From Stygiobacter sp. RIFOXYC2_FULL_38_25 (GTDB lineage Bacteria; Bacteroidota; Ignavibacteria; Ignavibacteriales; Melioribacteraceae), in the NCBI GenBank assembly GCA_001803165.1, contig MHAZ01000006.1, positions 125,428 through 189,427 of the forward strand: 64,000 bases of DNA. The letters are read 5' to 3'. The notes beneath the pieces are model-generated. The model worked only from the letters and a program-made list of their open reading frames with translations. It made no database searches and was not told the DNA's origin. This document shows, one piece after another, positions 8,746 to 17,651 of the stretch. A program made the position numbers and the translations under genes. Every line of letters begins with the position of its first letter. Position 1 is the stretch's first letter.

Positions 8746-10203
8746 ATGAGAAATAATCACATTTTAGCACTGTTTTTTGCTTTCCTGCTTGCCGGTTGTT
8801 CGCTGCAAAATGAACTTACGAAGCAAGCTTATTCTGCTTCCGGTAAGAAAATTAGCGTTTATACAACTGCAGATTCATCTGAACTACGACTAAAATTGAC
8901 TGGTAATCTTGAGTTCAAGCAAGGGAAACAACCCATGGAAACTGAAATTTGCATTTTTGTTAATCCAGATAAGATATTCCAAGATTTTTTGGGTATTGGC
9001 GCGGCAATAACAGATGCATCGGCAGAGGTTTTTGCGAAATTGTCACAAGAGAAACAAAAGGAATTTTTAACTGCTTACTTTGATAAGCAAACTGGAATTG
9101 GCTACACATTAGCCCGTACTACAATTCACAGCTCGGATTTTAGCAGCGGAAGCTATACCTATGTTTCTAACGAAAACAGAGATTTATCTACTTTCAGTAT
9201 TGATCACGATAAAACTTTTAGAATCCCTTTAATCAAACAAGCAATAAAAAATGCCGGTGGTGAACTTGTTTTATATGCGAGCCCTTGGAGTCCGCCGGCG
9301 TTTATGAAGGATAATAAAGAAATGCTTCACGGTGGAAAGTTATTGCCCGAATATTTTGAATCATGGGCGACTTATTTTACTAAGTTTGTAAAAGCTTATG
9401 AAAAAGAAGGAATGCCAATTTGGGGAGTTTCTGTTCAAAATGAGCCGATGGCTGTTCAAAGATGGGAATCGTGTATTTATACTGCTGAGGAAGAGAGAGA
9501 CTTTCTTAAAAATTATTTAGGACCAATTATGGCAAAAGAAGGTCTCGGCAGCAAAAAAATTATTGTCTGGGATCATAATAGGGATTTAATTAATCAACGA
9601 GCTAATACAATTCTTAGCGATCCTGAAGCGGCAAAATATGCTTGGGGTGTTGGCTTTCATTGGTACGAAACATGGGCTGGCGGACAACCAATGTTTGAAA
9701 ATGTAGCAAAAGTTCAAGAAGCTTTTCCAAAGACAAATTTATTATTTACTGAAGGATGCGTTGAAAAGTTTGATTCGACGAAATATCAATTCTGGGGAAA
9801 CGCTGAACGTTATGGCAAATCAATGATAAACGATTTTAACAACGGAACTGTTGGCTGGACGGACTGGAATATTCTGTTAGATGAAACCGGCGGACCGAAT
9901 CATGTTCAGAACTTTTGTTTTGCACCAGTTCATGCCGATACAAGAACCGGCGAATTAATTTTTACGCCGTCGTATTACTACATCGGTCACTTCTCGAAAT
10001 TTATTCGTCCAGATGCAAAAAGAATTAGCACAGCGGCAAGCAGAAGCCAATTATTGAGCACTTCATTTCTTAATGCAGATGGAAAAATTGCTACGGTTGT
10101 TATGAACCAGAGTGATATGAAAATTACATATAAGTTGTACGTTGGCTCCCAAGCCGCCGAGGTTGTTATACTTCCCCACTCAATCCAAACACTGGTTTAT
10201 TGA
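8746..10203 (+). CDS. Lipoprotein glycoside hydrolase family 30 (beta-glucosidase/glucosylceramidase-like)
   Basis: A retaining glycosidase predicted at the cell surface or periplasm. I start at the ATG at 8746 because GAGG lies six bases upstream; an ATG at 8740 touches that GAGG. The first 18 residues form a lipoprotein signal ending LLAGC (Cys18). The (beta/alpha)8 fold of GH30 is recognisable: FLGIGAAITDASAEVF near 82, SPWSPPAFMK near 180, the acid/base in VSVQNEPM (Glu233) and the nucleophile in LLFTEGC (Glu336), then a C-terminal beta-side domain. Length (485 aa) fits. Substrate is unknown; GH30 subfamily 1 enzymes act on beta-glucosides. It stands alone and is followed by a terminator. 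Confidence 0.88.
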   Translation: MRNNHILALFFAFLLAGCSLQNELTKQAYSASGKKISVYTTADSSELRLKLTGNLEFKQGKQPMETEICIFVNPDKIFQDFLGIGAAITDASAEVFAKLSQEKQKEFLTAYFDKQTGIGYTLARTTIHSSDFSSGSYTYVSNENRDLSTFSIDHDKTFRIPLIKQAIKNAGGELVLYASPWSPPAFMKDNKEMLHGGKLLPEYFESWATYFTKFVKAYEKEGMPIWGVSVQNEPMAVQRWESCIYTAEEERDFLKNYLGPIMAKEGLGSKKIIVWDHNRDLINQRANTILSDPEAAKYAWGVGFHWYETWAGGQPMFENVAKVQEAFPKTNLLFTEGCVEKFDSTKYQFWGNAERYGKSMINDFNNGTVGWTDWNILLDETGGPNHVQNFCFAPVHADTRTGELIFTPSYYYIGHFSKFIRPDAKRISTAASRSQLLSTSFLNADGKIATVVMNQSDMKITYKLYVGSQAAEVVILPHSIQTLVY

Positions 10204-10220
10204 TTTAATGTTTATAAAAA

Positions 10221-10250
10221 AACTGCTTCGAAAATTCGAAGCAGTTTTTT
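10221..10250 (+). terminator. Rho-independent terminator after the GH30 gene
   Basis: A 12-base inverted repeat (10221-10232 AACTGCTTCGAA, 10235-10246 TTCGAAGCAGTT) with a 2-base gap is followed by a T-run. A similar CTTCGA..TCGAAG terminator core occurs after cimA, so this may be a common terminator type in this genome. Confidence 0.85.
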
Positions 10251-10306
10251 TATTGGAATATCAAAGCGTTCCACTCGAAATTTTGTAATGTCTTCGTTAA
10301 TCACCA

Positions 10307-11419
10307 TCACTTCATCAGCATCAGTTTCTTTGTTTCAGAAAAACCGTTATCCGTTTGGAGTTTGTAAAAATAAACACCGCTTGGTAGAGACGTTGCATGC
10401 AACGTCTTTACATATGTTCCGGCTTGTTTGAATTCATCAACAAGTGTAGCAACTTCTCTTCCGAGTACATCATAAACTTTCAACGTTACATGGCTTGCAA
10501 ACGGAATTTGAAAGCTAATAGTTGTTTCCGGATTAAACGGGTTAGGATAATTCTGAGCTAACTTCAATTGAGATGGGGCTTCAACTTTCACTTCTACAAT
10601 TGGTGAATATTCAAACACACCGTTGAAGTCTATTTGTTTTAAGCGGTACTGAACTTTTCCAACTGACGGATTCCCATCCTGAAAAGAATAAATTTTAGGT
10701 GAGTTGCTGTTACCATGTCCTTGAACAAACGCTATCTTTTCCCACGTCATGCCGAGCTGAGCCTGTGGTGAGTTTTGACGAACCATCGAGGCACGTTCTA
10801 CGTTGAATCCATAGTTGTTTACTTCTGTTGCAGTAGCCCAATCTAAAGCTACTATACTTCCATATGCTGTTCCGGTAAATGAAGTGAGTTCAACTGGAAG
10901 AGATGCGTCCATAACTATATCATCAAAACCCCAGTAATATGAATAGGGCGCCGTAATGTTGATTGCCGTTATTCCAATCCAATTTAAAGTTATTAGTTTA
11001 CTATTATTATCCCATTGATTTGGAGAAGGAGTATAATTTATAGTTGAATTTGATCCTCCAGTTGGAACAAAAGTCATTGTACCGGAGGAATTGCTTCCAT
11101 TACCCTCATAAACTTTCAGTGTCCTGATATTTACTGGACCGTTAAAAGAAATAACAATACTACTCGTCATATCCACATCATTGATCGCTGTTTTTCCAGT
11201 GATGCCACCAACAGGCATTAACCATTCAACTGCTGGATCGACCACCTTATAATCAACAGCAGAAGTAATTGTGACTATTCTTGAGTCAACTGTTTGGGTC
11301 ACCCTAAAGGGTGTGCCGGATGAAGTTGCAGTTTCAAAATCAAAGGTACCTGTCTGAGCAATAATTGTAATCCTGCACATAAAGATGAGAACAATTAATA
11401 AATAGAAAGATTTTTTCAT
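10307..11419 (-). CDS. Secreted protein with type IX secretion sorting tail
   Basis: A 370-residue exported protein of unknown activity. An N-terminal signal peptide (about 1-21, ending IIAQ) is followed by a beta-rich region (about 25-170) like an Ig/jelly-roll surface domain, the linker LPVELTSFTGTAYGSIVALDW that is frequent in Ignavibacteria exported proteins, and a C-terminal sorting domain (about 285-370) with NYPNPFNPETTISFQIP, KVYDVLGREVATLVDE and KKLMLMK. The tail is recognised by the type IX system and then removed. Two DNA segments, at 10741-10795 and 10384-10411, are almost identical to the gene at 12901, pointing to repeats or gene conversion inside the coding sequence. Confidence 0.8.
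   Translation of the reverse strand: MKKSFYLLIVLIFMCRITIIAQTGTFDFETATSSGTPFRVTQTVDSRIVTITSAVDYKVVDPAVEWLMPVGGITGKTAINDVDMTSSIVISFNGPVNIRTLKVYEGNGSNSSGTMTFVPTGGSNSTINYTPSPNQWDNNSKLITLNWIGITAINITAPYSYYWGFDDIVMDASLPVELTSFTGTAYGSIVALDWATATEVNNYGFNVERASMVRQNSPQAQLGMTWEKIAFVQGHGNSNSPKIYSFQDGNPSVGKVQYRLKQIDFNGVFEYSPIVEVKVEAPSQLKLAQNYPNPFNPETTISFQIPFASHVTLKVYDVLGREVATLVDEFKQAGTYVKTLHATSLPSGVYFYKLQTDNGFSETKKLMLMK
10384..10411. repeat. 28-base palindrome inside a sorting-tail coding region (copy 1)
   Basis: Centred on GACGTTGCATGCAACGTC, the inner 20 bases (10388-10407) form a perfect palindrome and the outer four on each side pair with one G-T exception. In frame it encodes VKTLHATSLP within the sorting domain. 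The same element occurs at 12978-13005 and 48710-48737. Confidence 0.9.
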
Positions 11420-11455
11420 ACAAACCTCAATTCATTTGCATTAAATTACAGATTA

Positions 11456-11489
11456 CAACACCTTCTCATAATTGAAAGAAGGTGTTGTA
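11456..11489. terminator. Inverted repeat between two secreted-protein genes
   Basis: A perfect 12-base stem (11456-11467 ACAACACCTTCT, 11478-11489 AGAAGGTGTTGT) with a 10-base loop lies between the gene ending at 11533 and the one starting at 11419. No T-tract follows on either strand, so it may be a weak terminator or an mRNA-stabilising hairpin. Confidence 0.5.
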
Positions 11490-11532
11490 AAATAACTAAT
11501 TATAATCGTTCAAAAGTTTAGACATAACCATG

Positions 11533-12330
11533 CTATGGTCTTTGTGGATAAATGCCTTCAGTTGCTATACAATAGCGTAGAGCTAAATAAGGCTGTCTAT
11601 TTTCATGAGCAACAGATGCCGCTGCGCCACTATTTTGCTGAACTGTAACTACACCATCTTTAGATTTTGTAATAACTGCCGAACCTGGTGATGTTTTGGA
11701 AATTGCTACAGAACCGGGTGTTGTTTTTGTAACAGTTGCAGTTAATGCAACATCTGCTGCTATCATACTTGCGTTTGGAGTAGATGAATATATGGTTGAA
11801 GTTCCCGAGGGCGCACTTACAGCCCCAGATGGATTATTTGTTAACGTACCAGGACCAGTTTTTGCCTTAGGAGTAACAGTGCCGCTAATTGTAGTTCCAT
11901 AAACCGCATCTGTAAGTGTAGCCGCGTAAACCGGATCGGTAACAGCAGCAACATACTCGGGATTAGCAAATGTTGCCTGATGGGAATGTAAACCGGTTGC
12001 ACATTCTGTAGGCTGTAGAGTAACTTTTTCAACACCACCGGTTTTACCTTGTATATAATCCGGCAATTGATAATTGACACCTACAGCAACTTTTCCTCTT
12101 AAATCGGGCAGCATAAAAGTTCTAACTCCATCACCGCCAAACTGCGTACCTAACAGTGAGTATAATGCATTATACTGCGAAATATTTAAAGTCTGCCCTT
12201 CACATGGCAGCCAACCTACCGGCACGAAGTTGTACGTAAAGATACGTATCTCTCCTAAGTACGGGTCCTGAGCAAAACTGCTTGTCGTTAATGCAATTAA
12301 GAGTACGATAGATAAAATAACTTTCTTCAT
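11533..12330 (-). CDS. Exported phage tail-collar domain protein (microcystin-dependent-protein type)
   Basis: A 265-residue exported protein. A signal peptide (about 1-20) precedes a clear tail-collar domain (about 24-85): YLGEIRIFTYNFVPVGWLPCEG, QYNALYSLLGTQFGGDGV and TFMLPDLRGKVAVGV. The middle is a low-complexity beta-like repeat rich in Thr, Ala and Gly, and the C-terminus (HENRQPYLALRYCIATEGIYPQR) is the usual end of this family. Such proteins resemble phage short-tail-fibre collars but are widespread in bacteria as exported proteins of unknown function; no other phage genes are nearby, so a prophage origin is not supported. Confidence 0.85.
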   Translation of the reverse strand: MKKVILSIVLLIALTTSSFAQDPYLGEIRIFTYNFVPVGWLPCEGQTLNISQYNALYSLLGTQFGGDGVRTFMLPDLRGKVAVGVNYQLPDYIQGKTGGVEKVTLQPTECATGLHSHQATFANPEYVAAVTDPVYAATLTDAVYGTTISGTVTPKAKTGPGTLTNNPSGAVSAPSGTSTIYSSTPNASMIAADVALTATVTKTTPGSVAISKTSPGSAVITKSKDGVVTVQQNSGAAASVAHENRQPYLALRYCIATEGIYPQRP

Positions 12331-12370
12331 TTTTTTTCTCCCTTCTGATTAAAAATTGTTTTGTTATTTA

Positions 12371-12610
12371 CTAAAATGTACTCCGGTTAACTTTTAACCG
12401 GGACCAGAAATAGGGAATATGGAAAAAGACTAACTGCCGTATAAGATCAGTTAATTCAATTCCATTAACAGGAATAAGAAAAACATTGGAGTTTAATTGA
12501 TATAATAAACCAGAATTTTTTAAACGTGGATTTCTTCTTTCAATAGAAGCTAATTGATAGAGAAGAGGCATTTCATTTAAAGTAGCATTTCGAATAACAA
12601 GATTGGTCAT
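12371..12610 (-). CDS. Small hypothetical protein upstream of the tail-collar gene
   Basis: A 79-residue reading frame 40 bases upstream of the tail-collar gene on the same strand. The first residues (TNLVIRNATLNEMPLLYQLA) faintly resemble the beginning of GNAT-type proteins, but the rest (HIPYFWSRLKVN) does not continue the fold, so it could be a truncated remnant or a chance frame. I assign no function. Confidence 0.3.
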   Translation of the reverse strand: MTNLVIRNATLNEMPLLYQLASIERRNPRLKNSGLLYQLNSNVFLIPVNGIELTDLIRQLVFFHIPYFWSRLKVNRSTF

Positions 12611-12900
12611 TCTTTGCAGCTTACTTTATTTTATTTTATCCCCGCAGAACCTCATGTGTTAATCAACAAGGGGTGTTCACTTTCAACGTATAATAATATT
12701 TAGCTAAGAATTTTTAACAATCGCTACTTGAAATTATTAAATACTTAATGTACAAGCAAGAATTAGTTTTATTTTATCGTTGTGATTAGGACATCAAATC
12801 ACGCTGGGCTGGGTTGTTTTTAGACCAGAATAAAGCACAGTTACACTGAGAGAGATTCCTCCGACTTTAATTATATGCCGATCAATATAGATTCGAAAGT
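12611..12900. other. Intergenic region with no recognised content
   Basis: About 290 bases of A-T-rich sequence between the small hypothetical frame and the NHL-repeat gene. I see no convincing reading frame, hairpin or repeat; a promoter for the leftward genes at 12610/12330 is likely but not identifiable by eye. Confidence 0.5.
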
Positions 12901-14619
12901 TTATTTCAAAAGTATTAGTTTTTTTGTTTCGGAAAAGCCGTTAGCTGTTTGCAATTTGTAAAAGTATACGCCGCTTGGTAAAGACGTTGCATGCAACGTC
13001 TTTACATATGTTCCCGCTTGTTTGAATTCATCTACGAGCGATGCTACTTCTCTTCCCAATACATCATAGATTTTTAAGGTAACGTGGCTTGCAAACGGAA
13101 TTTGAAAGTTAATAGTTGTTTCCGGATTAAACGGGTTAGGATAATTCTGAGCTAACTTCAATTGAGATGGGGCTTCAACATTCACTTCTACAATGGGTGA
13201 ATATTCAAACACACCGTTGAAATCTATTTGCTTTAGGCGGTATTGAACACGATTAAGATTAAGATTATGAGCAAGAGCAAGATTTTCAGTAAAAGAATAT
13301 TCTTTTGGAGAGTTTGAATTTCCATGTCCTTGAACAAACGCTATCTTTTCCCATGTCATGCCGAGCTGAGCCTGTGGTGAGTTTTGACGAACCATCAAGG
13401 CACGTTCTACGTTGAATCCATAGTTATTCACTTCCGTTGCAGTCTGCCAGTTTAGCGTTACAGAAGAACCGTTTGCTGAACCAGTGAAGCTGATGAGCTC
13501 TACCGGCAAAGCTGAACTTGCGGTAAATTCGAGTACTCTGTTGTTCCAAATATCAGCAACAAACAGTTTTTTATTTGCATTATCAATAGCTAACCCTTCA
13601 CTCCAATTAACGTTAAAACCATTCGCACCTCCACCCGCTGCATCTGTTGTCCATGATGATTGTCCAAGAATATTATCAGCATTAGATCCATCCGCTTTTG
13701 CAGCCGCATCAAGAAAGATCAGAACGCGATTATAATCAGCAACGTAGAGATTTCCATTGCCGTCAATTTCAAGATCAGAAGACATCTCAAATGCATTTTG
13801 AGTTGGTCCCCATTGTGAAGTAATTCCAAGCATACCATTTGCTGCAACTCCATTTGTTAATGGATTATCAAAGCGAAGGACTCGATGGTTCCATGTATCT
13901 GAAACCCACACTGTTGTCCCTTTCACACAAACACCGTTCGGTCCATTCATAGAAGATGTAGATGTACCGCTTGCTTTGGTAGTATAATTCGTCTGACCGA
14001 GGACAAAATCTGCTGCCGCAGTACCGTCTGTGAGTTTGCTGTTTACATCCGAAAACTTCAAGACCCTATTATTCCCAGCATCAGGCACCCAAAGGTTTCC
14101 ATTTTCATCAATGTAAATAAATTGAGGCATATCAAATTTAGTACTGCTGAGTCCCGTTGTACCTGATGTAAAATCTGTTTGCCCTATTACTCCATCAGCA
14201 TTCGGTTGATTCGTTTTCGTACTCGCGTTATCAAAACGGAGTATACGATTGACATTGTCGAGGATATAGAGCACATCATTATATACTGCAACACTAAGAG
14301 GCTCTTTAAATGAATTTTGACTTGTTACAGAAGCACCTGTACCAAACTGCATCTCAGCGGTGATTGGCGAACCGGAAAAAGGATATGCATAACGAAGGAC
14401 TCTATTATTCGTATAATCTGCAACGTAGGCTTTTCCCCTAACAACATCCAAGACAATATCCGTAGGCCAGTTCAACTGCGATAAAGCGGAGCCCGAGTTA
14501 TATGTAGTAAAATCGGGCTGCCCGACCACCTGAGAGGCATTCTGATTGTTCGTCCATTGGGCGTTTGACACGTTGAAACAGAAGAGAAGCAGAGTACAAA
14601 TAATATTAATGCGGGTCAT
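12901..14619 (-). CDS. Secreted NHL-repeat beta-propeller protein with type IX sorting tail
   Basis: A 572-residue exported protein. A signal peptide (about 1-20, ending NAQ) is followed by about six NHL-type blades, each with an R-V-L-R/K-F-like core (NNRVLRYAYP, VNRILRFDNA, NNRVLKFSD, NHRVLRFDNP, NNRVLEFTA), then the LPVELISFTGSANGSSVTLNW linker and a C-terminal sorting domain with NYPNPFNPETTINFQIP and KIYDVLGREVASLVDE. NHL propellers bind partners or ligands; enzymatic activity is unknown. The ATG has AAGGA upstream. Its tail is close to identical, at DNA level, to that of the gene at 10307 and carries the perfect 28-base palindrome. Confidence 0.88.
   Translation of the reverse strand: MTRINIICTLLLFCFNVSNAQWTNNQNASQVVGQPDFTTYNSGSALSQLNWPTDIVLDVVRGKAYVADYTNNRVLRYAYPFSGSPITAEMQFGTGASVTSQNSFKEPLSVAVYNDVLYILDNVNRILRFDNASTKTNQPNADGVIGQTDFTSGTTGLSSTKFDMPQFIYIDENGNLWVPDAGNNRVLKFSDVNSKLTDGTAAADFVLGQTNYTTKASGTSTSSMNGPNGVCVKGTTVWVSDTWNHRVLRFDNPLTNGVAANGMLGITSQWGPTQNAFEMSSDLEIDGNGNLYVADYNRVLIFLDAAAKADGSNADNILGQSSWTTDAAGGGANGFNVNWSEGLAIDNANKKLFVADIWNNRVLEFTASSALPVELISFTGSANGSSVTLNWQTATEVNNYGFNVERALMVRQNSPQAQLGMTWEKIAFVQGHGNSNSPKEYSFTENLALAHNLNLNRVQYRLKQIDFNGVFEYSPIVEVNVEAPSQLKLAQNYPNPFNPETTINFQIPFASHVTLKIYDVLGREVASLVDEFKQAGTYVKTLHATSLPSGVYFYKLQTANGFSETKKLILLK
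12978..13005. repeat. 28-base perfect palindrome inside a sorting-tail coding region (copy 2)
   Basis: All 28 bases read the same on both strands (outer GTAAAGAC/GTCTTTAC, centre TTGCATGCAA). In frame it encodes VKTLHATSLP at the same position as copies at 10384 and 48710. Confidence 0.95.
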
Positions 14620-14660
14620 ATTATAATTTCCTTCGTTTTATTGATATATGACTTTCTTTG

Positions 14661-15890
14661 TCATTTCGCGAGTAATAATTTTTTTGTGTCTGAAAAATTG
14701 CCTGCTTTGATTGTATAAAAGTAAACTCCACTGGATAATTTTGTTCCATCAAACTTTACAGTATAACTTCCCGCCGATTTTTCTTCATTAACTAATTCTG
14801 CCACTATTCTCCCCAGGGTATCGTACACTTTTAATGTAACATGGCTGTTCGTTGGAAGCTGGTAGCTGATATTCGTTGTCGGGTTAAATGGGTTTGGATA
14901 GTTTTGGAATAATTTAAAACTTGTAGGCATCATGCCATCCGTTTTAACTTCGGTTGTGTTATAAACTATCCTTACGTATTCCATCCAATCCACCACAACA
15001 TCTCCGGATTGAGGCGAGTTTTCGGAAAGTAGTACGTTTAATTGATGCCCCTCTTTACTTATAAATGTTAACAAAGATTCGCTATAGTTATAAACAAGTT
15101 GATTGCCCGCGTAAACTCTTTCCTGATAACTATTTTTAAGAACCAGAACTTTAATATCTCCGTAAGGTGTTGTAAGAGTCCCGAATCCGTATGGTGCTAT
15201 TTCTTCATGGTACACATAACAAGTATCATCAACACTAACTGAATCACCGGCAACAAACCGTGTATTAATATCAAGAGGTAAAGCGGTCATTAAAAAATCA
15301 GCAGTATCAATTTCTGTTTCTGCGGCAGTGATGTCATGATAAACTGTTCCAATAAGGGAAATATTCTGCTGGCTGAATTGATAATATTCATAATACTCTT
15401 CTGTGTCATACTTATAAAGTTTGCAATGTGTCGCTGTAGGGAAACTATTTAGATAAGGAGTTTTAGAAGGTGAAATGCCTTCTCCGTAATCATTATCTTC
15501 AAGAAAGCAGTTCGGCATAACCCAATGCTGTTCATTTACCAAATCTTCTTTGCCAATATTCATTCTGTAAGTCGAATCCTCATTAGAGTAGTAATATTCT
15601 AAACCATTCTTGGCATCGTATGCTTGCATCATATCCTGGTAAGTAATTGTGATTGGTGAGTTCAAATAATTAATCGAACTTTTTGAAAGATGATTGCATG
15701 GGCAATCTTTTGGGCTAAACATTCTCTTAAAAACAACTTTTCTTGATGCCCCCGGATCTCCGCCTCTCAAACAACCACTTCCATCTCCACCCACACTGCA
15801 TATAGAAGCATAGGAACCGGAATTAAAGACTGTCAACACAAAAATAAAAATGAGAATAAGGATTGCGTGTTTTTCAGATTTCTCTTTCAT
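14661..15890 (-). CDS. Secreted protein of unknown function with type IX sorting tail
   Basis: A 409-residue exported protein. I start at the ATG at 15890, which has AAAGGAG seven bases upstream, rather than the TTG two codons earlier. A long signal anchor (about 10-30) is followed by a Cys-containing segment (CSVGGDGSGCLRGGDPG; SPKDCPCNHLS) and a beta-rich body rich in Tyr and acidic residues, with a C-terminal sorting domain (about 320-409: NYPNPFNPTTNISYQLP, KVYDTLGRIVAELVNE, KKLLLAK). The paired cysteines near the N-terminus could form disulphides. The body matches no family I recognise. Unlike its neighbours, the tail lacks the palindromic insert and reads SYTVKFDGTKLSSG at that position. 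Confidence 0.75.
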   Translation of the reverse strand: MKEKSEKHAILILIFIFVLTVFNSGSYASICSVGGDGSGCLRGGDPGASRKVVFKRMFSPKDCPCNHLSKSSINYLNSPITITYQDMMQAYDAKNGLEYYYSNEDSTYRMNIGKEDLVNEQHWVMPNCFLEDNDYGEGISPSKTPYLNSFPTATHCKLYKYDTEEYYEYYQFSQQNISLIGTVYHDITAAETEIDTADFLMTALPLDINTRFVAGDSVSVDDTCYVYHEEIAPYGFGTLTTPYGDIKVLVLKNSYQERVYAGNQLVYNYSESLLTFISKEGHQLNVLLSENSPQSGDVVVDWMEYVRIVYNTTEVKTDGMMPTSFKLFQNYPNPFNPTTNISYQLPTNSHVTLKVYDTLGRIVAELVNEEKSAGSYTVKFDGTKLSSGVYFYTIKAGNFSDTKKLLLAK

Positions 15891-15932
15891 ATTCAACTCC
15901 TTTCTTTAGTTTTTTTATTTGATGAATAACAA

Positions 15933-17540
15933 TTAACTATTTACCCGTGATTTTTTTACTTCCGCATAGATTATGATTGAAAAAACCATTGCCAGACATA
16001 ACAACGGAAAAAGATTTTGATGCTTTGAGAAAAAAGTTGCGCCATCATTTATTAAAGAGACGCTTGCAGTTAACGCGCCTTCAGATTTGCCGGCGGAAGA
16101 ATATATGCGACCTAACCGATCTATAAAATCTGTAACTCCGCCGTTTGAACAACGGGCTGCATAACGATGAGTTTCAATACAGCGTAAACGTGTTATGTCT
16201 GCCATCTGCTTCTTAAAGTAGTCCAGAGTCCACCACGATTCATAAGATAATTGAACGAAGCATTGCGCACCTTTAAGAGCCATTTCATTCCAAATGTAAG
16301 AGTAGTTCTGTTCCTGGCAGATCGGTGTTCCTATCTTTACTGCATTTTCATTTCGCGTCTTAACTTCAATTAGTTTTATTCCCTCACCTTCCTTCAAATA
16401 GTCCGGCTTGGTTACATAGTTCTTAATGAAAGGAATCTGAGTTAATAATTTGTGGTACGGTATCTTTTCACGAACTGGAAATAGTCTAACTTTATCATAA
16501 TACTGAACAGAATCATTCGATTGATAATTGATATTAAACAGTGCGGCGCGGTTTACTTTTCTATAATCTCTCCCGGCATTTTCCGGCATAAATTGCATGC
16601 CGGTAAGCAAAGGAGTTCCCAAATCATTTACTACGGTATCAATAAATTGGATTGCCGAATTATTATTTCCATAGTCTATCGCCCCTTCATGCCATACGTA
16701 TAAGTTGTTCTGTAAATGATTCTGCTTCAACTCGTAATCTATAGAGTCTGTTAAAAATACAAGTCGCTCAATTTTATTCGTCCATCTATCCGGCGAGCTA
16801 TCATCAATACTAAAATTTGTGTTGATGAGAGTAAGGTTTAACCGAGTGCCGGAAGTTTCAGAGTAGCGAGAATAATTGTAAGCATAATAGCAAAGCGGAG
16901 GTGCAACCATTATGAAAAAGATTATTGTCAAATTTTTATTAACTGCCGCTGATTTTAGTTTTCCCAAAAATTTTCTGTAATGGAAAAACAGAAGTACGTT
17001 GAATAGCGCAACCCAGCAAGCTATTGACCACACTCCAAAAATGTCTATGTATTGAATTAGCCAGGTATTCCTGCATTGAGAATTGGAGAGCATTACATAG
17101 CCGGAAGTATGCTCAAACTGCTGGTACAGCCATTCCCACAATGAAATTATAAACGGTAAGGCTGTTAAAGCTAAGTTAAATCCATATTTTTTTTTGATGG
17201 GATAAATCAATGCAAATGAAATGGAAGCCATAAATAGTTCGCTGGCAGCCCCAATAAAAATAAACAGTTGGAATTGAGCCGTGAACAGAAAGCCATGGCA
17301 AATTATTGCATACGAGACTATTGTAAAAAACAACGCTCTAAAGTAATATTCGCGGAATGTATTTCTATTTTCAAGGTCAATGAAAAGAGGAATGAATGCA
17401 AACCATGCGATAAAGGATAAATTTATTTCTGCAAAGTAAGACCAGGAGACTCCGTATAAAATAGCTGCCAACAGCCACTTGGGAAATCTTTTGTATAATA
17501 ATTTATTATTCGATTTATTAACGGTTACTCTGGGTTTCAT
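15933..17540 (-). CDS. lnt: Apolipoprotein N-acyltransferase-like membrane enzyme (divergent)
   Basis: Lnt adds the third acyl chain to outer-membrane lipoproteins in the periplasm. The 535-residue product has about six to seven N-terminal membrane spans (20-225), a periplasmic nitrilase-like domain (about 235-490) and a last span near 505-525. The catalytic triad can be placed at Glu285 (VWHEGAIDY, usually WPE), Lys350 (YYDKVRLFPVREKIPY) and Cys408 (TPICQEQNYSY, usually ICYE). The motifs deviate from the classic form but keep all three residues, so the family call is good and the exact substrate less certain. It lies just upstream of the cargo gene at 14661. Confidence 0.8.
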   Translation of the reverse strand: MKPRVTVNKSNNKLLYKRFPKWLLAAILYGVSWSYFAEINLSFIAWFAFIPLFIDLENRNTFREYYFRALFFTIVSYAIICHGFLFTAQFQLFIFIGAASELFMASISFALIYPIKKKYGFNLALTALPFIISLWEWLYQQFEHTSGYVMLSNSQCRNTWLIQYIDIFGVWSIACWVALFNVLLFFHYRKFLGKLKSAAVNKNLTIIFFIMVAPPLCYYAYNYSRYSETSGTRLNLTLINTNFSIDDSSPDRWTNKIERLVFLTDSIDYELKQNHLQNNLYVWHEGAIDYGNNNSAIQFIDTVVNDLGTPLLTGMQFMPENAGRDYRKVNRAALFNINYQSNDSVQYYDKVRLFPVREKIPYHKLLTQIPFIKNYVTKPDYLKEGEGIKLIEVKTRNENAVKIGTPICQEQNYSYIWNEMALKGAQCFVQLSYESWWTLDYFKKQMADITRLRCIETHRYAARCSNGGVTDFIDRLGRIYSSAGKSEGALTASVSLINDGATFFSKHQNLFPLLCLAMVFSIIIYAEVKKSRVNS

Positions 17541-17651
17541 TTAACTCGCATATAATTTTTGTTCTCAAGCAATATTTATGAGCCAACTATAAAAAGATCT
17601 ATTTATTAAAAAGGGATTTAGATTTTGATTCGAAATCGAGTTAATTCCTCA

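Noticed and set aside
11533-12330. Prophage tail module around the tail-collar gene
   Set aside because: No other phage genes are nearby and exported tail-collar proteins are common outside phages.
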